From SZUA-448 sp964602475 (lineage in GTDB: Bacteria; Bacillota; Clostridia; Lachnospirales; Lachnospiraceae): DNA of 64,000 nt. Positions within the stretch are counted from its first letter, which is position 1. Each line of letters opens with the position of its first letter. The DNA lies in the NCBI GenBank assembly GCA_964602475.1, contig CAZRRN010000001.1, positions 1 to 64,000 of the forward strand, read 5' to 3'. Below the pieces are notes generated by a model. It made no database searches. It was not told where the DNA came from and saw nothing but the letters and a program-made list of their open reading frames with translations. A program made the translations under genes and the position numbers. Below are positions 51,070 through 59,817 of this stretch, one piece after another.

Positions 51070-53184
51070 TTATCGGAGCACAGCCCCGAGAACCGTGATA
51101 TCTTCGCGGTCGGACTGTACGTTCCATCCGGTTCCGTTCTCTTGAACCACCGAAATCCGGATTGTATTTTCAGAAGCATCATATGATCTTGAGAAACCAT
51201 CGTCAGAATACAGCTCATAGGAGCAGCGCTGTCTGTCACCGGCATATGCAATGATTTCAAAAGAGGTATAGTCAATCAGTTCTTCTGCCTGCGCAGGCTT
51301 TGTCAGCGGAAGAAGGTGTCCGGGCCGAATGAACAGCGGAACCTCATCCATTTCAACCTCGATGTAATGATGCCCCTTTGACAGCATTTCCGTTGTAATC
51401 GGTGTCCCGTCTGACAGACGGAGCGTATCGGCTGTTACACTCTCCTCCGAGATGAACTTCAGAAACAGCATATCTTCGGGCAGATAAACATAACGGCCGT
51501 TTGCATTTTGTTCATAGACAGGAGTAAGCATCAGTCCGTCACCGAGTATCAGCTGATCCTCAACCTGTGAAGCGTGGATGTCCTCAGGATAGTCAAATAA
51601 AAGCGGGCGGAACAGCAGTCCGTCATTTATGACCGCTTTCATATATTCACTGTAGATGTAAGCAATCAGCCGGTAACGAAGCAGAAGAATCCGGCGGTAG
51701 GAAGAAAGCGGAGCAAAACGAAAAGCTTCCTGCGGCCGAGTATCATGAGCGGAGTGATTACGCATCAGTGGGGTAAAGATACCGAATGCCAGCCAGCGCA
51801 GTACCAGATCGGCGGTCGTGTCACTGCCAAAACCGCCGAGGTCGGCACCGGAATAGAGAAAACCACACATGTTAAGAGATGGCATCATTTTAATATTCAG
51901 AAGCAGATGCGACCACCAGGACTGGTTATCTCCGGTCCAGATACCGCCGTATCGGTGCGCTCCGATGTAGGAAGCACGGGAGAACAGCAGCATACGATGG
52001 TTTGGATAAAGCCGTTCAAAGGCTTCCCCCGCGGCGCGGGTCATATTGTAACCGAACAGATTGTGAACCTTGTCATGGCGGACCGTGTGCCCGTCGATGT
52101 TGTGGTAGAACAGCCGGTAATCCTTTGGATTGTTACTGGAGGAGTTCACAACTTCAATCAGACGGAAAAATGAATTGACATCCAGAGTCCCGTTAAAAAG
52201 CCGCAGGATTTCCTGCTTCGCTTCGGCAAGACTTTCTTCGGAGTAGAAAATGGCAGGTTCGTTCATGTCATTCCAGAAGCCTTCGATTCCGGAATCAAGA
52301 AGACGCCGGTAACAGTTTCCAAACCATTCTCTTGCCTTAGAATTCAGAAAATCAGGAAAATGAGTCAGTCCCGGCCAGACTCCGGCAACAAAGCAGCTGC
52401 CGTCGGCGCGCTTACAAAAATAATCGTTCGCCTTTCCTTCTTCATATATATTATACCCATCTGCAATCTTTATTCCGGCATCGATAATCGGTACAAGCCG
52501 GATGTGATCTTCGCGCATTTCCTGAACAAATTTCGGAAAATCAGGAAAACGTTCTTCACTGACAGTAAAGCTTTCGTAGTCGGTCATGTAGTCGATATCC
52601 AGACAGACTGAATCAAGAGGAAGCTCATTCTGGCGGTAGGACTGTACAATTTCCCGGATATCTTCCGCATTCCGGTATCCCCACCGGCTCTGAAGGTAAC
52701 CAAAGGCCCAGCGCGGTGCAGCATAGCTTCTGCCGGTCAGCTTACGGAAGGAAAGTACGGTATTAAGAGGAGACAGTCCACGAATGATATAAAGATCGAG
52801 ATTCGCATCAGGAAGTGTTACTGTCAGCAGATCGGGCTGCGTATAGCCGATATCAAAGGATATAATCCCCGGATAATCAAAGAAAACTCCAAACGTCTCG
52901 GTTCCGATTACCATGAGAAAATTATGGGCACCATACAGAGACTGCTTGGTTTCGGTGTGATTCGGATCGTCAGAGCAGCAGGAGGTGTAATGCCATCCGC
53001 GTTTGTTGATTCCGCGGACTGCTTCACCGAGACCGTATACAAGATCCTCTTTCTCCATATAATAAGTAAATACCAGTCGATCCTCGCTGAGCTGAAAGAC
53101 TGTCTGCTCCTTTTCTTCGGGAGAGAGTGAGACGACAACTGCATCGGTCTGAATCGGTCGGCCATAGGTATATTTGCAAATCAT
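51070..53184 (-). CDS. Glycoside hydrolase family 31 alpha-glucosidase
   Basis: This 704-residue enzyme has the GH31 layout. An N-terminal beta-sandwich (YGLGEAVRGINKRGWHY) precedes the TIM barrel (PRWAFGYLQSRWGYRN, SVCLDIDYM). The nucleophile Asp lies in GFWNDMNEPAIF near residue 310 and the acid/base Asp in GGIWTGDNQSWW near residue 405. C-terminal beta domains follow (LILGDGLMLTPVYE). No signal peptide is present, so it acts in the cytoplasm on imported alpha-glucosides. ACGGAGAATT precedes the ATG. It stands alone; whether it prefers alpha-1,4, alpha-1,6 or other linkages is not visible. Confidence 0.93.
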   Translation of the reverse strand: MICKYTYGRPIQTDAVVVSLSPEEKEQTVFQLSEDRLVFTYYMEKEDLVYGLGEAVRGINKRGWHYTSCCSDDPNHTETKQSLYGAHNFLMVIGTETFGVFFDYPGIISFDIGYTQPDLLTVTLPDANLDLYIIRGLSPLNTVLSFRKLTGRSYAAPRWAFGYLQSRWGYRNAEDIREIVQSYRQNELPLDSVCLDIDYMTDYESFTVSEERFPDFPKFVQEMREDHIRLVPIIDAGIKIADGYNIYEEGKANDYFCKRADGSCFVAGVWPGLTHFPDFLNSKAREWFGNCYRRLLDSGIEGFWNDMNEPAIFYSEESLAEAKQEILRLFNGTLDVNSFFRLIEVVNSSSNNPKDYRLFYHNIDGHTVRHDKVHNLFGYNMTRAAGEAFERLYPNHRMLLFSRASYIGAHRYGGIWTGDNQSWWSHLLLNIKMMPSLNMCGFLYSGADLGGFGSDTTADLVLRWLAFGIFTPLMRNHSAHDTRPQEAFRFAPLSSYRRILLLRYRLIAYIYSEYMKAVINDGLLFRPLLFDYPEDIHASQVEDQLILGDGLMLTPVYEQNANGRYVYLPEDMLFLKFISEESVTADTLRLSDGTPITTEMLSKGHHYIEVEMDEVPLFIRPGHLLPLTKPAQAEELIDYTSFEIIAYAGDRQRCSYELYSDDGFSRSYDASENTIRISVVQENGTGWNVQSDREDITVLGAVLR

Positions 53185-53426
53185 GAAAATTCTCCGTTTC
53201 TCTTATTATAATAAAAATTCTTTACTGATAAAAGTATACCCGATTTTGACAGAAGGCATTCTGCTTCATCTGCCTGATACTATAAAACCATCCATGTGTT
53301 CAGGCAAGCGGCAAAGTAAAATACACAAATTTATGATATCACAGGGAAGAGCCTTTCGCAAGCATTCAAACGATTGCTGATTTATTGTGATTTATTGAAA
53401 AACAATCTGAAAAGGAATCGACCGAT
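53185..53426. other. Divergent region between GH31 and the SpoIIQ-like gene
   Basis: A minus-strand TATAAT near 53201 lacks a good -35 partner. No gene or RNA recognised. Confidence 0.35.
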
Positions 53427-53455
53427 GTATAAATCCTGCGGCATGGGACAGACTA
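53427..53455 (+). promoter_or_regulatory. Candidate forespore (sigma-F/G) promoter
   Basis: GTATA, 14 bases, GGACAGACTA. The second box fits the GGNRANANTW forespore -10 consensus in nine of ten positions and GTATA the -35; the spacing is one base short of usual. It lies about 70 bases before the SpoIIQ-like gene. Confidence 0.4.
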
Positions 53456-53525
53456 TGATATATCGGAAATCGATCAGATTTCAACTGATACAGTGGAGTA
53501 AAATGAAGAAAGGCGGGGAAATACA

Positions 53526-54728
53526 TTGAAGAACAGTAAGTTTACTGAGCTATTGAAAAAGAATTCGGTGGTGGTTCTCACACTGAGCGGAATCATGATA
53601 ATTGCAATTGTAGTTATGCTGGTAACAGGTCGGAGTGGAGAGACAGAAAATACACCAAATCCGATTGATCTGAATAATACAACAGGGACTTCGGAAACGG
53701 ATGGCGGGGAAGACGGAGCGGGAAGTAAGACAGCGGACGGAAGCGGCAATGCGGCAGGCGGTGAAGTGACAGCGGACGGAAGCGGGAACGCAGCAGGCGA
53801 AGAACTGACAGCGGACGGAAGCGGCAATGCGGCAGGCGAAGAACTGACAGCGGACGGAAGCGGGAACGCAGCAGGCGAAGAACTGACAGCGGACGGAAGC
53901 GGGAACGCAGCACGCGAAGAACTGACAGCAGACGGAAGCGGTAGCGCAGCAGGCGGAGAACTGACAGCAGACGGAAGCAGCAATGCGGCAGCTGGAGAAC
54001 TGACAGCAGACGGAAGCAAGCAAAACGCCCTTGAACCAGAAGGAGACAGCTCGATACCTGCCCGGCTGGTTGGCGAAGATGAACCATTATATATGGATGA
54101 AACCGGAAATTCAGCGGGAACAGTGAAGAATGAGACAAAAGGCGACGAAGCACTGAGTGCAGACGGATCCGGAACGAAACAGGGTGAAGTCGGAGAAGCT
54201 TCTGTTGAGACTTCGGTTCCCGGAACCGTAGAGGAGGCAGACGGAGAGCTGACGCAGGAAACCATGGCGGCAATAGCCGCACTGTCTTATGATGAAAGTC
54301 TTGGCTTGCTGTGGCCGGTCAAGGGTGACATAGTGCTGAATTACAGTGTGGATCATCTGATTTATTATGCAACACTGAACCAGTTCCGTACACATTCGGC
54401 GGTTGCAATTGCTGCTGAAGAGGGTACAGAGGTTCATGCGGCAGCAGACGGAATCGTGGTATCGGTGGAACAGGAAATCCGAACCGGAACAACCCTGACG
54501 ACAGCTATCGGGAATGATTATTATCTGGTATATGGACAACTGAATGCAGTTGATCTGAAGCCCGGGGATGCCGTTACTGCCGGACAGGTTCTAGGAACTG
54601 TAGGAACTGTCAGCCGCTATTATACACTGGAAGGAAATAACCTGTATTTTCAGGTACAAAACGGGGAAAATACCGTCAACCCGATGTCTCTGCTTCGCGA
54701 TGAAGAAGAGGCAGCGGTAATAGAGTAA
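53526..54728 (+). CDS. SpoIIQ-like protein with degenerate LytM/M23 domain and 13-aa repeats
   Basis: One membrane helix near the N-terminus (SVVVLTLSGIMIIAIVVMLV) is followed by eight copies of a 13-residue repeat (DGSGNAAGEELTA type) and a LytM domain (residues 255-390). The metal site is damaged: HSAVA replaces HxxxD, and YFQVQ stands where HxH is expected, so peptidase activity is unlikely. This matches the SpoIIQ type of forespore membrane protein that scaffolds the engulfment channel. The start is a TTG after GGCGGGG. The possible forespore promoter upstream supports a sporulation role (inference). Confidence 0.65.
   Translation: MKNSKFTELLKKNSVVVLTLSGIMIIAIVVMLVTGRSGETENTPNPIDLNNTTGTSETDGGEDGAGSKTADGSGNAAGGEVTADGSGNAAGEELTADGSGNAAGEELTADGSGNAAGEELTADGSGNAAREELTADGSGSAAGGELTADGSSNAAAGELTADGSKQNALEPEGDSSIPARLVGEDEPLYMDETGNSAGTVKNETKGDEALSADGSGTKQGEVGEASVETSVPGTVEEADGELTQETMAAIAALSYDESLGLLWPVKGDIVLNYSVDHLIYYATLNQFRTHSAVAIAAEEGTEVHAAADGIVVSVEQEIRTGTTLTTAIGNDYYLVYGQLNAVDLKPGDAVTAGQVLGTVGTVSRYYTLEGNNLYFQVQNGENTVNPMSLLRDEEEAAVIE
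53722..54020 (+). repeat. Intragenic 39-bp repeats
   Basis: About eight copies of a 39-base unit (gacagcggacggaagcggg, then aacgcagcaggcgaagaact) encode DGSGNAAGEELTA. Copies in the middle are nearly identical, so copy number is likely to vary between strains. Confidence 0.92.
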
Positions 54729-54749
54729 ACCATAAATATTGATGCAGAT

Positions 54750-54783
54750 AAAGCGGATTTCCCTGACACGGAAATCCGCTTTT
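54750..54783 (+). terminator. Terminator after the SpoIIQ-like gene
   Basis: AAAGCGGATTTCC, seven bases, GGAAATCCGCTTT: a perfect 13-bp stem ending in T. Confidence 0.85.
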
Positions 54784-54991
54784 ATATTGGGAAGATATAC
54801 GTAAAAGACAATAAGCGCAACCTTTATTTCACAGAAAAACGGAATTAATCTGAAAAGAAAGACAATCGGTGCTTTATGTGAAGTCATACATAAAGTGCTT
54901 CTGTGACTGGACAAAAGATATTGTTGGAAGTATAATATTTTTAATTATGATTATAGTTGAAAACTAAATAAGCATTTGAACAGGAGGTTCT

Positions 54992-55555
54992 ATGGAAAAA
55001 CTGGAGTTTAAAGCGGGTAATATGCTCTATCCCCTGCCGGTTGTTATGGTCAGCAGTCAGAGAGAGGGAGAAAGACCGAACATCGTAACGCTTGCATGGG
55101 CAGGAACGATTAATTCAGATCCGCCGATGCTGTCTGTTTCTGTAAGACCGGAACGGTATTCCTATGGGATTATCATGGATACACGGGAGTTTGTTGTTAA
55201 CCTGACAACAGAAAATCTGGTGAAGGCAACGGATTACTGTGGAGTAAAGTCCGGACGGGATCAGGATAAATTTGCGGAATGCGGACTGACTCCGTCTCCG
55301 TCAAGAATTGTGAAAGCACCGGGAATTGCCGAGAGTCCGGTTAATCTGGAATGCAGGGTCAAGGAGGTTCTGCCGCTTGGATCACACGTGATGTTTCTTG
55401 CAGATATTGTAGCGGTAAATGTATCCGCGGAATATATGGAGCCCGGTGGACGTTTCCGCCTGAACGACACAAAGCTGATCACCTACTCGCACGGCGAGTA
55501 TTTCAGTCTGGGACAGAAGCTTGGCTCATTTGGTTTCTCGGTCAGAAAGAATTAG
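54992..55555 (+). CDS. Flavin reductase family protein
   Basis: This 187-residue FMN-binding split-barrel protein begins MEKLEFKAGNMLYPLPVVMV and has PNIVTLAWAGTINSDPPMLS, the flavin-binding strand region, near residue 30. SVRPERYSYGIIMDTREFVVN follows. It is expected to reduce flavin with NAD(P)H or act as a small flavoprotein. GAACAGGAGG precedes the ATG. The 2-hydroxyacid dehydrogenase gene follows after 13 bases, so the two are probably co-transcribed; a shared pathway is not evident. Confidence 0.9.
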   Translation: MEKLEFKAGNMLYPLPVVMVSSQREGERPNIVTLAWAGTINSDPPMLSVSVRPERYSYGIIMDTREFVVNLTTENLVKATDYCGVKSGRDQDKFAECGLTPSPSRIVKAPGIAESPVNLECRVKEVLPLGSHVMFLADIVAVNVSAEYMEPGGRFRLNDTKLITYSHGEYFSLGQKLGSFGFSVRKN

Positions 55556-55568
55556 GAACGGTAGGAAA

Positions 55569-56528
55569 ATGAACATAGTTTTTATGGAAGCCGACACACT
55601 CGGCAATGATGTTTCTCTCGAAGAGTTCGAGCATTTCGGAACAGTGACCCGGTACGGGCTGTCCGATCCGGCAGCAAATGCAGATCGCGTGGCGGATGCG
55701 GATATTATTATTGTTAACAAGATACCGATGAATGTGACAACGCTTTCCAAGGCAGCACATGTCAGACTGATCTGTCTGACAGCGACCGGTACCAATAACG
55801 TGGATTTTGAATATACAAACCGGCGAAAGATTGTTGTGGCAAATGTTAAGGGGTATTCAACGCAGTCTGTAATTCAGCATACCTTTGCCCTATTCTTCTA
55901 TTTATATGAAAAGCTGCCCTACTATGACACCTTTGTTAAATCCGGCGAATACTGTAAAAATGATGTTTTCAGTCATTTTGATGTCCGATTTCACGAGCTT
56001 TCAGAGAAGGTCTGGGGAATCATCGGACTGGGCGAAATCGGTCGTGGGGTGGCGGCAGTGGCAAGCTTATTCGGCTGCCGTATTATTTATTATTCCACAA
56101 GCGGAGAGAACAATAATCCGGATTATCGGAGAGTGGAGCTTAATGAGCTGCTGAAGGAAGCGGATGTTATTTCTGTTCATGCCCCGCTTAATGACCATAC
56201 AAGGGATCTAATCGGAGCGGCAGAGCTTGCGAAAATGAAGCCCTCGGCCATTTTACTGAATCTTGGAAGAGGACCGATCGTAAATCAGAATGCACTGGCA
56301 GAAGCATTGAAGACGAACATCATTGCAGGAGCCGGTTTGGATGTGCTCACGACAGAGCCGATGGAGGTTGGAAATCCGCTGCTTGAGATTCAGGACAGCA
56401 CCCGACTGATTATTACCCCGCATATTGCATGGGCAACGGTGGAAGCAAGACAGCGCTGTGCCGGAGAAGTAGCGGAGAATATCCGGATCTTTCTGTCCGG
56501 CGGGGAGCGGAATGTCGTGAAGTGTTAG
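55569..56528 (+). CDS. D-2-hydroxyacid dehydrogenase (glycerate dehydrogenase-like)
   Basis: This NAD-dependent dehydrogenase of 319 residues has the Rossmann motif VWGIIGLGEIGRGVAAVA near residue 145 and the catalytic triad: Arg in LLNLGRGPIVN near 230, Glu in LDVLTTEPM near 260, His in ITPHIAWAT near 285. It interconverts a 2-oxo acid and its D-hydroxy acid; hydroxypyruvate/glycerate is the nearest subfamily. I start at the ATG at 55569 (MNIVFMEADTLG) after GTAGGAAA; a longer frame to 55521 overlaps the previous gene. Confidence 0.92.
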   Translation: MNIVFMEADTLGNDVSLEEFEHFGTVTRYGLSDPAANADRVADADIIIVNKIPMNVTTLSKAAHVRLICLTATGTNNVDFEYTNRRKIVVANVKGYSTQSVIQHTFALFFYLYEKLPYYDTFVKSGEYCKNDVFSHFDVRFHELSEKVWGIIGLGEIGRGVAAVASLFGCRIIYYSTSGENNNPDYRRVELNELLKEADVISVHAPLNDHTRDLIGAAELAKMKPSAILLNLGRGPIVNQNALAEALKTNIIAGAGLDVLTTEPMEVGNPLLEIQDSTRLIITPHIAWATVEARQRCAGEVAENIRIFLSGGERNVVKC

Positions 56529-56567
56529 AACAGACAAATGTTTTCGGGATAACGAAATGGAGACAGG

Positions 56568-56759
56568 ATGGATTTACAGGTCGGAGATGTAATTAAACTA
56601 AAAAAGGAACATCCCTGCGGAAGCTTTGACTGGGAGCTACTCCGTGTCGGGATGGATTTTCGGATGCGGTGTATGGGCTGCGGACGTCAGGTTATGCTTC
56701 CCAGAAAACAGGTGGAGCACAGTATCCGGAAGATTACCAGAACGGAGAGCAAGACATGA
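56568..56759 (+). CDS. DUF951 family protein
   Basis: A 63-residue protein with the DUF951 pattern: MDLQVGDVIKLKKEHPCG, then WELLRVGMDFRMRCMGCGRQ and LPRKQVEHSIRKI. The CxxC and upstream Cys suggest a zinc knuckle in a small beta-barrel. It is a conserved neighbour of rpsF in Firmicutes (recalled), and its function is unknown. GGAGACAGG precedes the ATG. Its stop overlaps the next start by four bases. Confidence 0.9.
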   Translation: MDLQVGDVIKLKKEHPCGSFDWELLRVGMDFRMRCMGCGRQVMLPRKQVEHSIRKITRTESKT

Positions 56760-57016
56760 CGGTTCCGACGCGGGTTTGCCGGAAATGTCTGCTGCGGGAT
56801 ATGGACCGTGGTGAATATTTTCATAATCTGTATGAGTACATAGATAATCTGGACAAGGATATCAAAGCGGCTCCGGAGGAGTATGAACACAGACTGCAGC
56901 AGTGCAGAGACTGTGAGCGCCTGACTGACGGAATGTGTGCGGTCTGCGGATGCTATGTGGAGCTGAGAGCAGCCATTACCTCGAATTCCTGTCCGGCAGT
57001 TCATCCGTTGTGGTAG
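56756..57016 (+). CDS. Small Cys-rich protein (DUF6171-like, from memory)
   Basis: An 86-residue protein with two cysteine clusters, RVCRKCLLRD near the start and QQCRDCERLTDGMCAVCGCYV near residue 55, then SNSCPAVHPLW at the end. They would bind one or two zinc ions. The centre (YFHNLYEYIDNLDKDIKAAP) is helical. I recall an uncharacterised family of this shape in Lachnospiraceae. The ATG at 56756 overlaps the DUF951 stop (ATGA), so translation is probably coupled. Confidence 0.8.
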   Translation: MTVPTRVCRKCLLRDMDRGEYFHNLYEYIDNLDKDIKAAPEEYEHRLQQCRDCERLTDGMCAVCGCYVELRAAITSNSCPAVHPLW

Positions 57017-57041
57017 GAGCTATCAATTTGTAAAATAATGC

Positions 57042-57070
57042 TTGCTTTTTCAAATTAGCCATGCTACAAT
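57042..57070 (+). promoter_or_regulatory. Promoter of rpsF-ssb-rpsR
   Basis: TTGCTT, 17-base spacer, TACAAT. Transcription should begin near 57077. Confidence 0.65.
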
Positions 57071-57102
57071 GAATCGCTGTGGTATGCAAAAGAATATTCC
57101 TT

Positions 57103-57123
57103 GCTCTTCCCGGGTGGAAGGGC
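57103..57123 (+). promoter_or_regulatory. Leader hairpin before rpsF (possible S6:S18 autoregulatory site)
   Basis: GCTCTTCC, loop CGGGT, GGAAGGGC forms an 8-bp stem with one wobble about 15 bases before the rpsF ribosome site. Bacterial rpsF leaders often bind the S6-S18 dimer; I cannot confirm the conserved bulge by eye. Confidence 0.4.
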
Positions 57124-57151
57124 CAGAGACCAAAAGGAGGTGCAAGCAACT

Positions 57152-57445
57152 ATGAATAAGTATGAATTATCGTTAGTTGTAAGTGCAAAAATCGAGGATG
57201 ACGCCAGAGCTGCAGTTCTGGAATCTGCGAAGGATCTTGTTACCCGTTTCGGCGGTAACATCACCAACGTGATCGACGGCGGCAAAAAGCGACTGGCTTA
57301 CGAAATTCAGAAGATGAACGAAGGCTTCTATTATTTCATCCAATTCGATGCTGATGGAACGACTCCAAACGAAATCGAGCAGAGAATTCGTATCATGGAC
57401 AACGTAATCAGATATTTGTGCATAAGACTTGGCGACGAAGAGTAA
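57152..57445 (+). CDS. rpsF: 30S ribosomal protein S6
   Basis: This 97-residue protein has the S6 pattern: MNKYELSLVVSAKIEDDARA, GGNITNVIDGGKKRLAYEIQK, and EGFYYFIQFDADG. S6 sits on the platform of the small subunit paired with S18. The ATG at 57152 follows AAAAGGAGG. Nineteen bases separate it from ssb, and rpsR follows, the standard Firmicutes operon. Confidence 0.97.
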   Translation: MNKYELSLVVSAKIEDDARAAVLESAKDLVTRFGGNITNVIDGGKKRLAYEIQKMNEGFYYFIQFDADGTTPNEIEQRIRIMDNVIRYLCIRLGDEE

Positions 57446-57463
57446 TAAGGAGGATTTCCCTTT

Positions 57464-57922
57464 ATGAACAAAGTCATTTTAATGGGTCGACTTACGAGAG
57501 ACCCGGAAGTCAGATATTCACAGGGCACAAATTCCAGAGGAGAATCAACCGCAATTGCGAAGTATTCGCTCGCGGTTGACCGCAGATTTAAGCGTGAAGG
57601 GGAGCCGGATGCGGACTTCTTCAACTGCACCGCTTTCGGGCGTCAGGCAGAATTTGCGGAAAGATACCTGAAACAGGGAACAAAGATACTGGTAACCGGA
57701 AGAATCCAGAACGACAATTATACCAATCGTGACGGACAGAAGGTTTACAGTGTTCAGATTATGGTGGACGAACAGGAATTTGCCGAGAGTAAGAGTACCG
57801 GAGGCAGTGATACGAAGAACGGCGGTTATCAGAGACCGTCTTCACAGGGTCAGGATGCACCGGCGGGTGACGGTTTTATGAATGTTCCGGACGGAATTGA
57901 CGAGGAATTACCGTTCAGCTAA
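57464..57922 (+). CDS. ssb: Single-stranded DNA-binding protein
   Basis: The OB-fold of residues 1-108 begins MNKVILMGRLTRDPEVRYSQ and contains FFNCTAFGRQAEFAERYLKQ. The disordered, Gly/Ser-rich tail ends in DGIDEELPFS, the acidic tip that recruits replication and repair proteins. It protects single-stranded DNA during replication. AGGAGGATTT precedes the ATG. Its place between rpsF and rpsR is conserved across bacteria. The length, 152 residues, is typical. Confidence 0.97.
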   Translation: MNKVILMGRLTRDPEVRYSQGTNSRGESTAIAKYSLAVDRRFKREGEPDADFFNCTAFGRQAEFAERYLKQGTKILVTGRIQNDNYTNRDGQKVYSVQIMVDEQEFAESKSTGGSDTKNGGYQRPSSQGQDAPAGDGFMNVPDGIDEELPFS

Positions 57923-58023
57923 AGAGCGGATTTCACGTATCTTGTCCGAGAGGTATAGAATTTTGAGGATTCTTACTGCTTCAATGGAACCGTAAATCAG
58001 AATTGGATAAGGAGGATTAGAAA

Positions 58024-58308
58024 ATGCCGTTTAATAAAAATGACAGAGGCAACCGCGAAGATCGCGCAGATCGCGACTTTAAGAAAAGACCGCTTCGCAG
58101 AAGAAAGAAAGTTTGCATCTTCTGTGCTGAGAAGAACTATATCTGGGTTGATTACAAGGATACCAACAAGCTGAAGAGATTTATCTCCGAACGCGGTAAG
58201 ATTCTTCCTAGAAGAATCAGTGGTAACTGTGCAAAGCATCAGAGAGCACTGACTGTTGCAGTTAAGAGAGCACGTCAGCTTGCACTTCTTCCGTACAGCT
58301 GCGAATAA
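58024..58308 (+). CDS. rpsR: 30S ribosomal protein S18
   Basis: A 94-residue protein with a basic N-terminal extension (FKKRPLRRRKKVCIFCAEKN) and the S18 core WVDYKDTNKLKRFISERGKI, then ISGNCAKHQRALTVAVKRAR. The CxxC with a third Cys in GNCAKH is the zinc-binding (C+) form. AAGGAGGATTAGAAA precedes the ATG. It ends the rpsF-ssb-rpsR operon, and a terminator follows. Confidence 0.97.
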   Translation: MPFNKNDRGNREDRADRDFKKRPLRRRKKVCIFCAEKNYIWVDYKDTNKLKRFISERGKILPRRISGNCAKHQRALTVAVKRARQLALLPYSCE

Positions 58309-58383
58309 TCCGGAAGCGGATTTTGAAGGCACGCCAATCTTAAGCATACCAGGATTGCCTGCATTCAATCATTTAGAATGATT

Positions 58384-58428
58384 AGCCATGCGACATTACA
58401 GATTCTCTGTGAAGTACATGGCTTTTTT
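58384..58428 (+). terminator. Terminator after rpsR
   Basis: AGCCATG and CATGGCT with a 26-base loop, then six T. A second small hairpin AATCATTTAGAATGATT lies just before it. Confidence 0.75.
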
Positions 58429-58580
58429 ATTTCATAGGAATTAACTGCAGTTTGCTTCGGATATAAGTAAGAAAAATATGTCGAATTATAGTAAATTATG
58501 CTTGCATCCCTGCCCAATAACTGGTAATGTAAAAATACGGTTAAAATGTAAGTTTATAGTAGGACAGGGGGCTGCGGTAT

Positions 58581-59117
58581 ATGAAGAAAGCAAATAAAAT
58601 GGAGGAAGATGGAGTCCGTACTTTAGAGCTGATTGTCCGAATGTATCAGACGAGGATGGTTTCATTTGCTTTTTATCATACACGAAATCGCGCAGAAGCT
58701 GAGGATTACGTACAGACGAGCTTTTTGCAGATGGCAATGCATATGGATACTGTAATGAAAATGAATCAATTCCAGATTGAGAGCTATCTGTATCATACGA
58801 TCAAGCGGAGCATAATCAACGCTTCCCTCACCGGCGAAACCAAACATTATGGCGGATGCCTGGAGGATATAATGGAAGAGCTTCCTGACAGAAATACAAT
58901 TCCGCCGGAGAAACAAATTGTTATACAGGAAGAGATGGATGAAATAAAACGTGCAATATACAAGCTGGACCATTACTGCCGTGAGGTAATGCTGCTGCGA
59001 ATGCAGGAGTATTCGTTGGAAGAGATTTCACAGGTACTCGGGAAACCGCTGAACAGCGTCCGGGCACAGTTAAGACGAGGAAAGAAATTGTTAAATGAAA
59101 TGCTAAGGGAGAATTAG
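58581..59117 (+). CDS. ECF-type RNA polymerase sigma factor
   Basis: Region 2 (MVSFAFYHTRNRAEAEDYVQ, then FLQMAMH) and region 4 (YKLDHYCREVMLLRMQEYSL, then ISQVLGKPLNSVRAQLRRGK) identify a sigma-70 factor with only domains 2 and 4. At 178 residues it is a typical ECF factor. A GGGGGCTGC lies before the ATG; MEEDGVRT six residues on is another possible start. The next gene encodes its probable membrane anti-sigma factor three bases after the stop. The direct repeat AATGTAA (near 58525 and 58544) upstream may belong to its own promoter. Confidence 0.9.
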   Translation: MKKANKMEEDGVRTLELIVRMYQTRMVSFAFYHTRNRAEAEDYVQTSFLQMAMHMDTVMKMNQFQIESYLYHTIKRSIINASLTGETKHYGGCLEDIMEELPDRNTIPPEKQIVIQEEMDEIKRAIYKLDHYCREVMLLRMQEYSLEEISQVLGKPLNSVRAQLRRGKKLLNEMLREN

Positions 59118-59120
59118 TTG

Positions 59121-59733
59121 ATGAAAAAAAGAAGACAAATCCGTGATGCATTTTTACAAATGGAACGTGATGAGCTTAACGACATTGTGGAGAATACAGA
59201 ATTTGAATTCAGCGAAGAATATAATCAAAAAATCTCACAACTTAGCGATGTCGTACGCAAAGACCTTCGAAAAAAGAGAAAAAAGAAGCTTATACGAATT
59301 GCCGCAACCGCCGCAGCAGTGATCGTATTGCTGGCAGCAGGAATCATTGCGGGTCCGAGAATACAACGCAAGGTGGAAGAACAGAAATTTGTGGCACAGG
59401 TAAGGAGCGCGCTTGAGCCGCTGGGCTATACGGTGGTGGGAAGCGAAAATGTTAATGGGGATATCAGCTGCGAGTTTTATAGATAATTATGAAACACACT
59501 TAATAATTTCTAAAACGATGCAAACGGGATACTATGGAGAGAAGTATGATATAATTAATTATAAGGATCAAACTATTTCTTTCTTTTATTTAGATACATT
59601 ACAAAGAGTTATGGGAATATGGACAAAGAACGATTGGAACTATATTGTAACTTGTTACAACACACATAGTGAGGAAAAAATAAAAAACGAGGTGTCTAGA
59701 ATTATTTTGTCATTGCTCCAATCTGTAGAATGA
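59121..59733 (+). pseudogene. Membrane anti-sigma factor with a frameshift
   Basis: The first frame (59121-59486) has a cytoplasmic helical part (FLQMERDELNDIVENTEFEF), a basic stretch and one membrane helix (IRIAATAAAVIVLLAAGIIAG), typical of anti-sigma factors. It stops after ISCEFYR. The +1 frame carries on without a break as DNYETHLIISKTMQTGYYG to LLQSVE at 59733, which looks like the missing extracellular domain (IWTKNDWNYIVTCYN resembles DUF4367 ends). Dropping one base near 59481 joins them. Base composition also turns AT-rich at this point. The truncated form would keep the membrane helix, so some function is possible. Confidence 0.6.
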
Positions 59734-59817
59734 TTTGATAAAACATGTTTATTTCTTGTCGTAATAGATATCGGAGTGCACCCGGGATTATATCATTTAC
59801 GATAAGGAGAAACGAAT

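Noticed and set aside
53474..54282. Minus-strand Ser/Pro- and Leu/Arg-rich frames
   Set aside because: Shadows of the 39-bp repeats in the SpoIIQ-like gene.
59475..59490. Programmed frameshift in the anti-sigma gene
   Set aside because: No slippery heptamer with a downstream structure is evident; the AT-rich junction suggests mutation or recombination.
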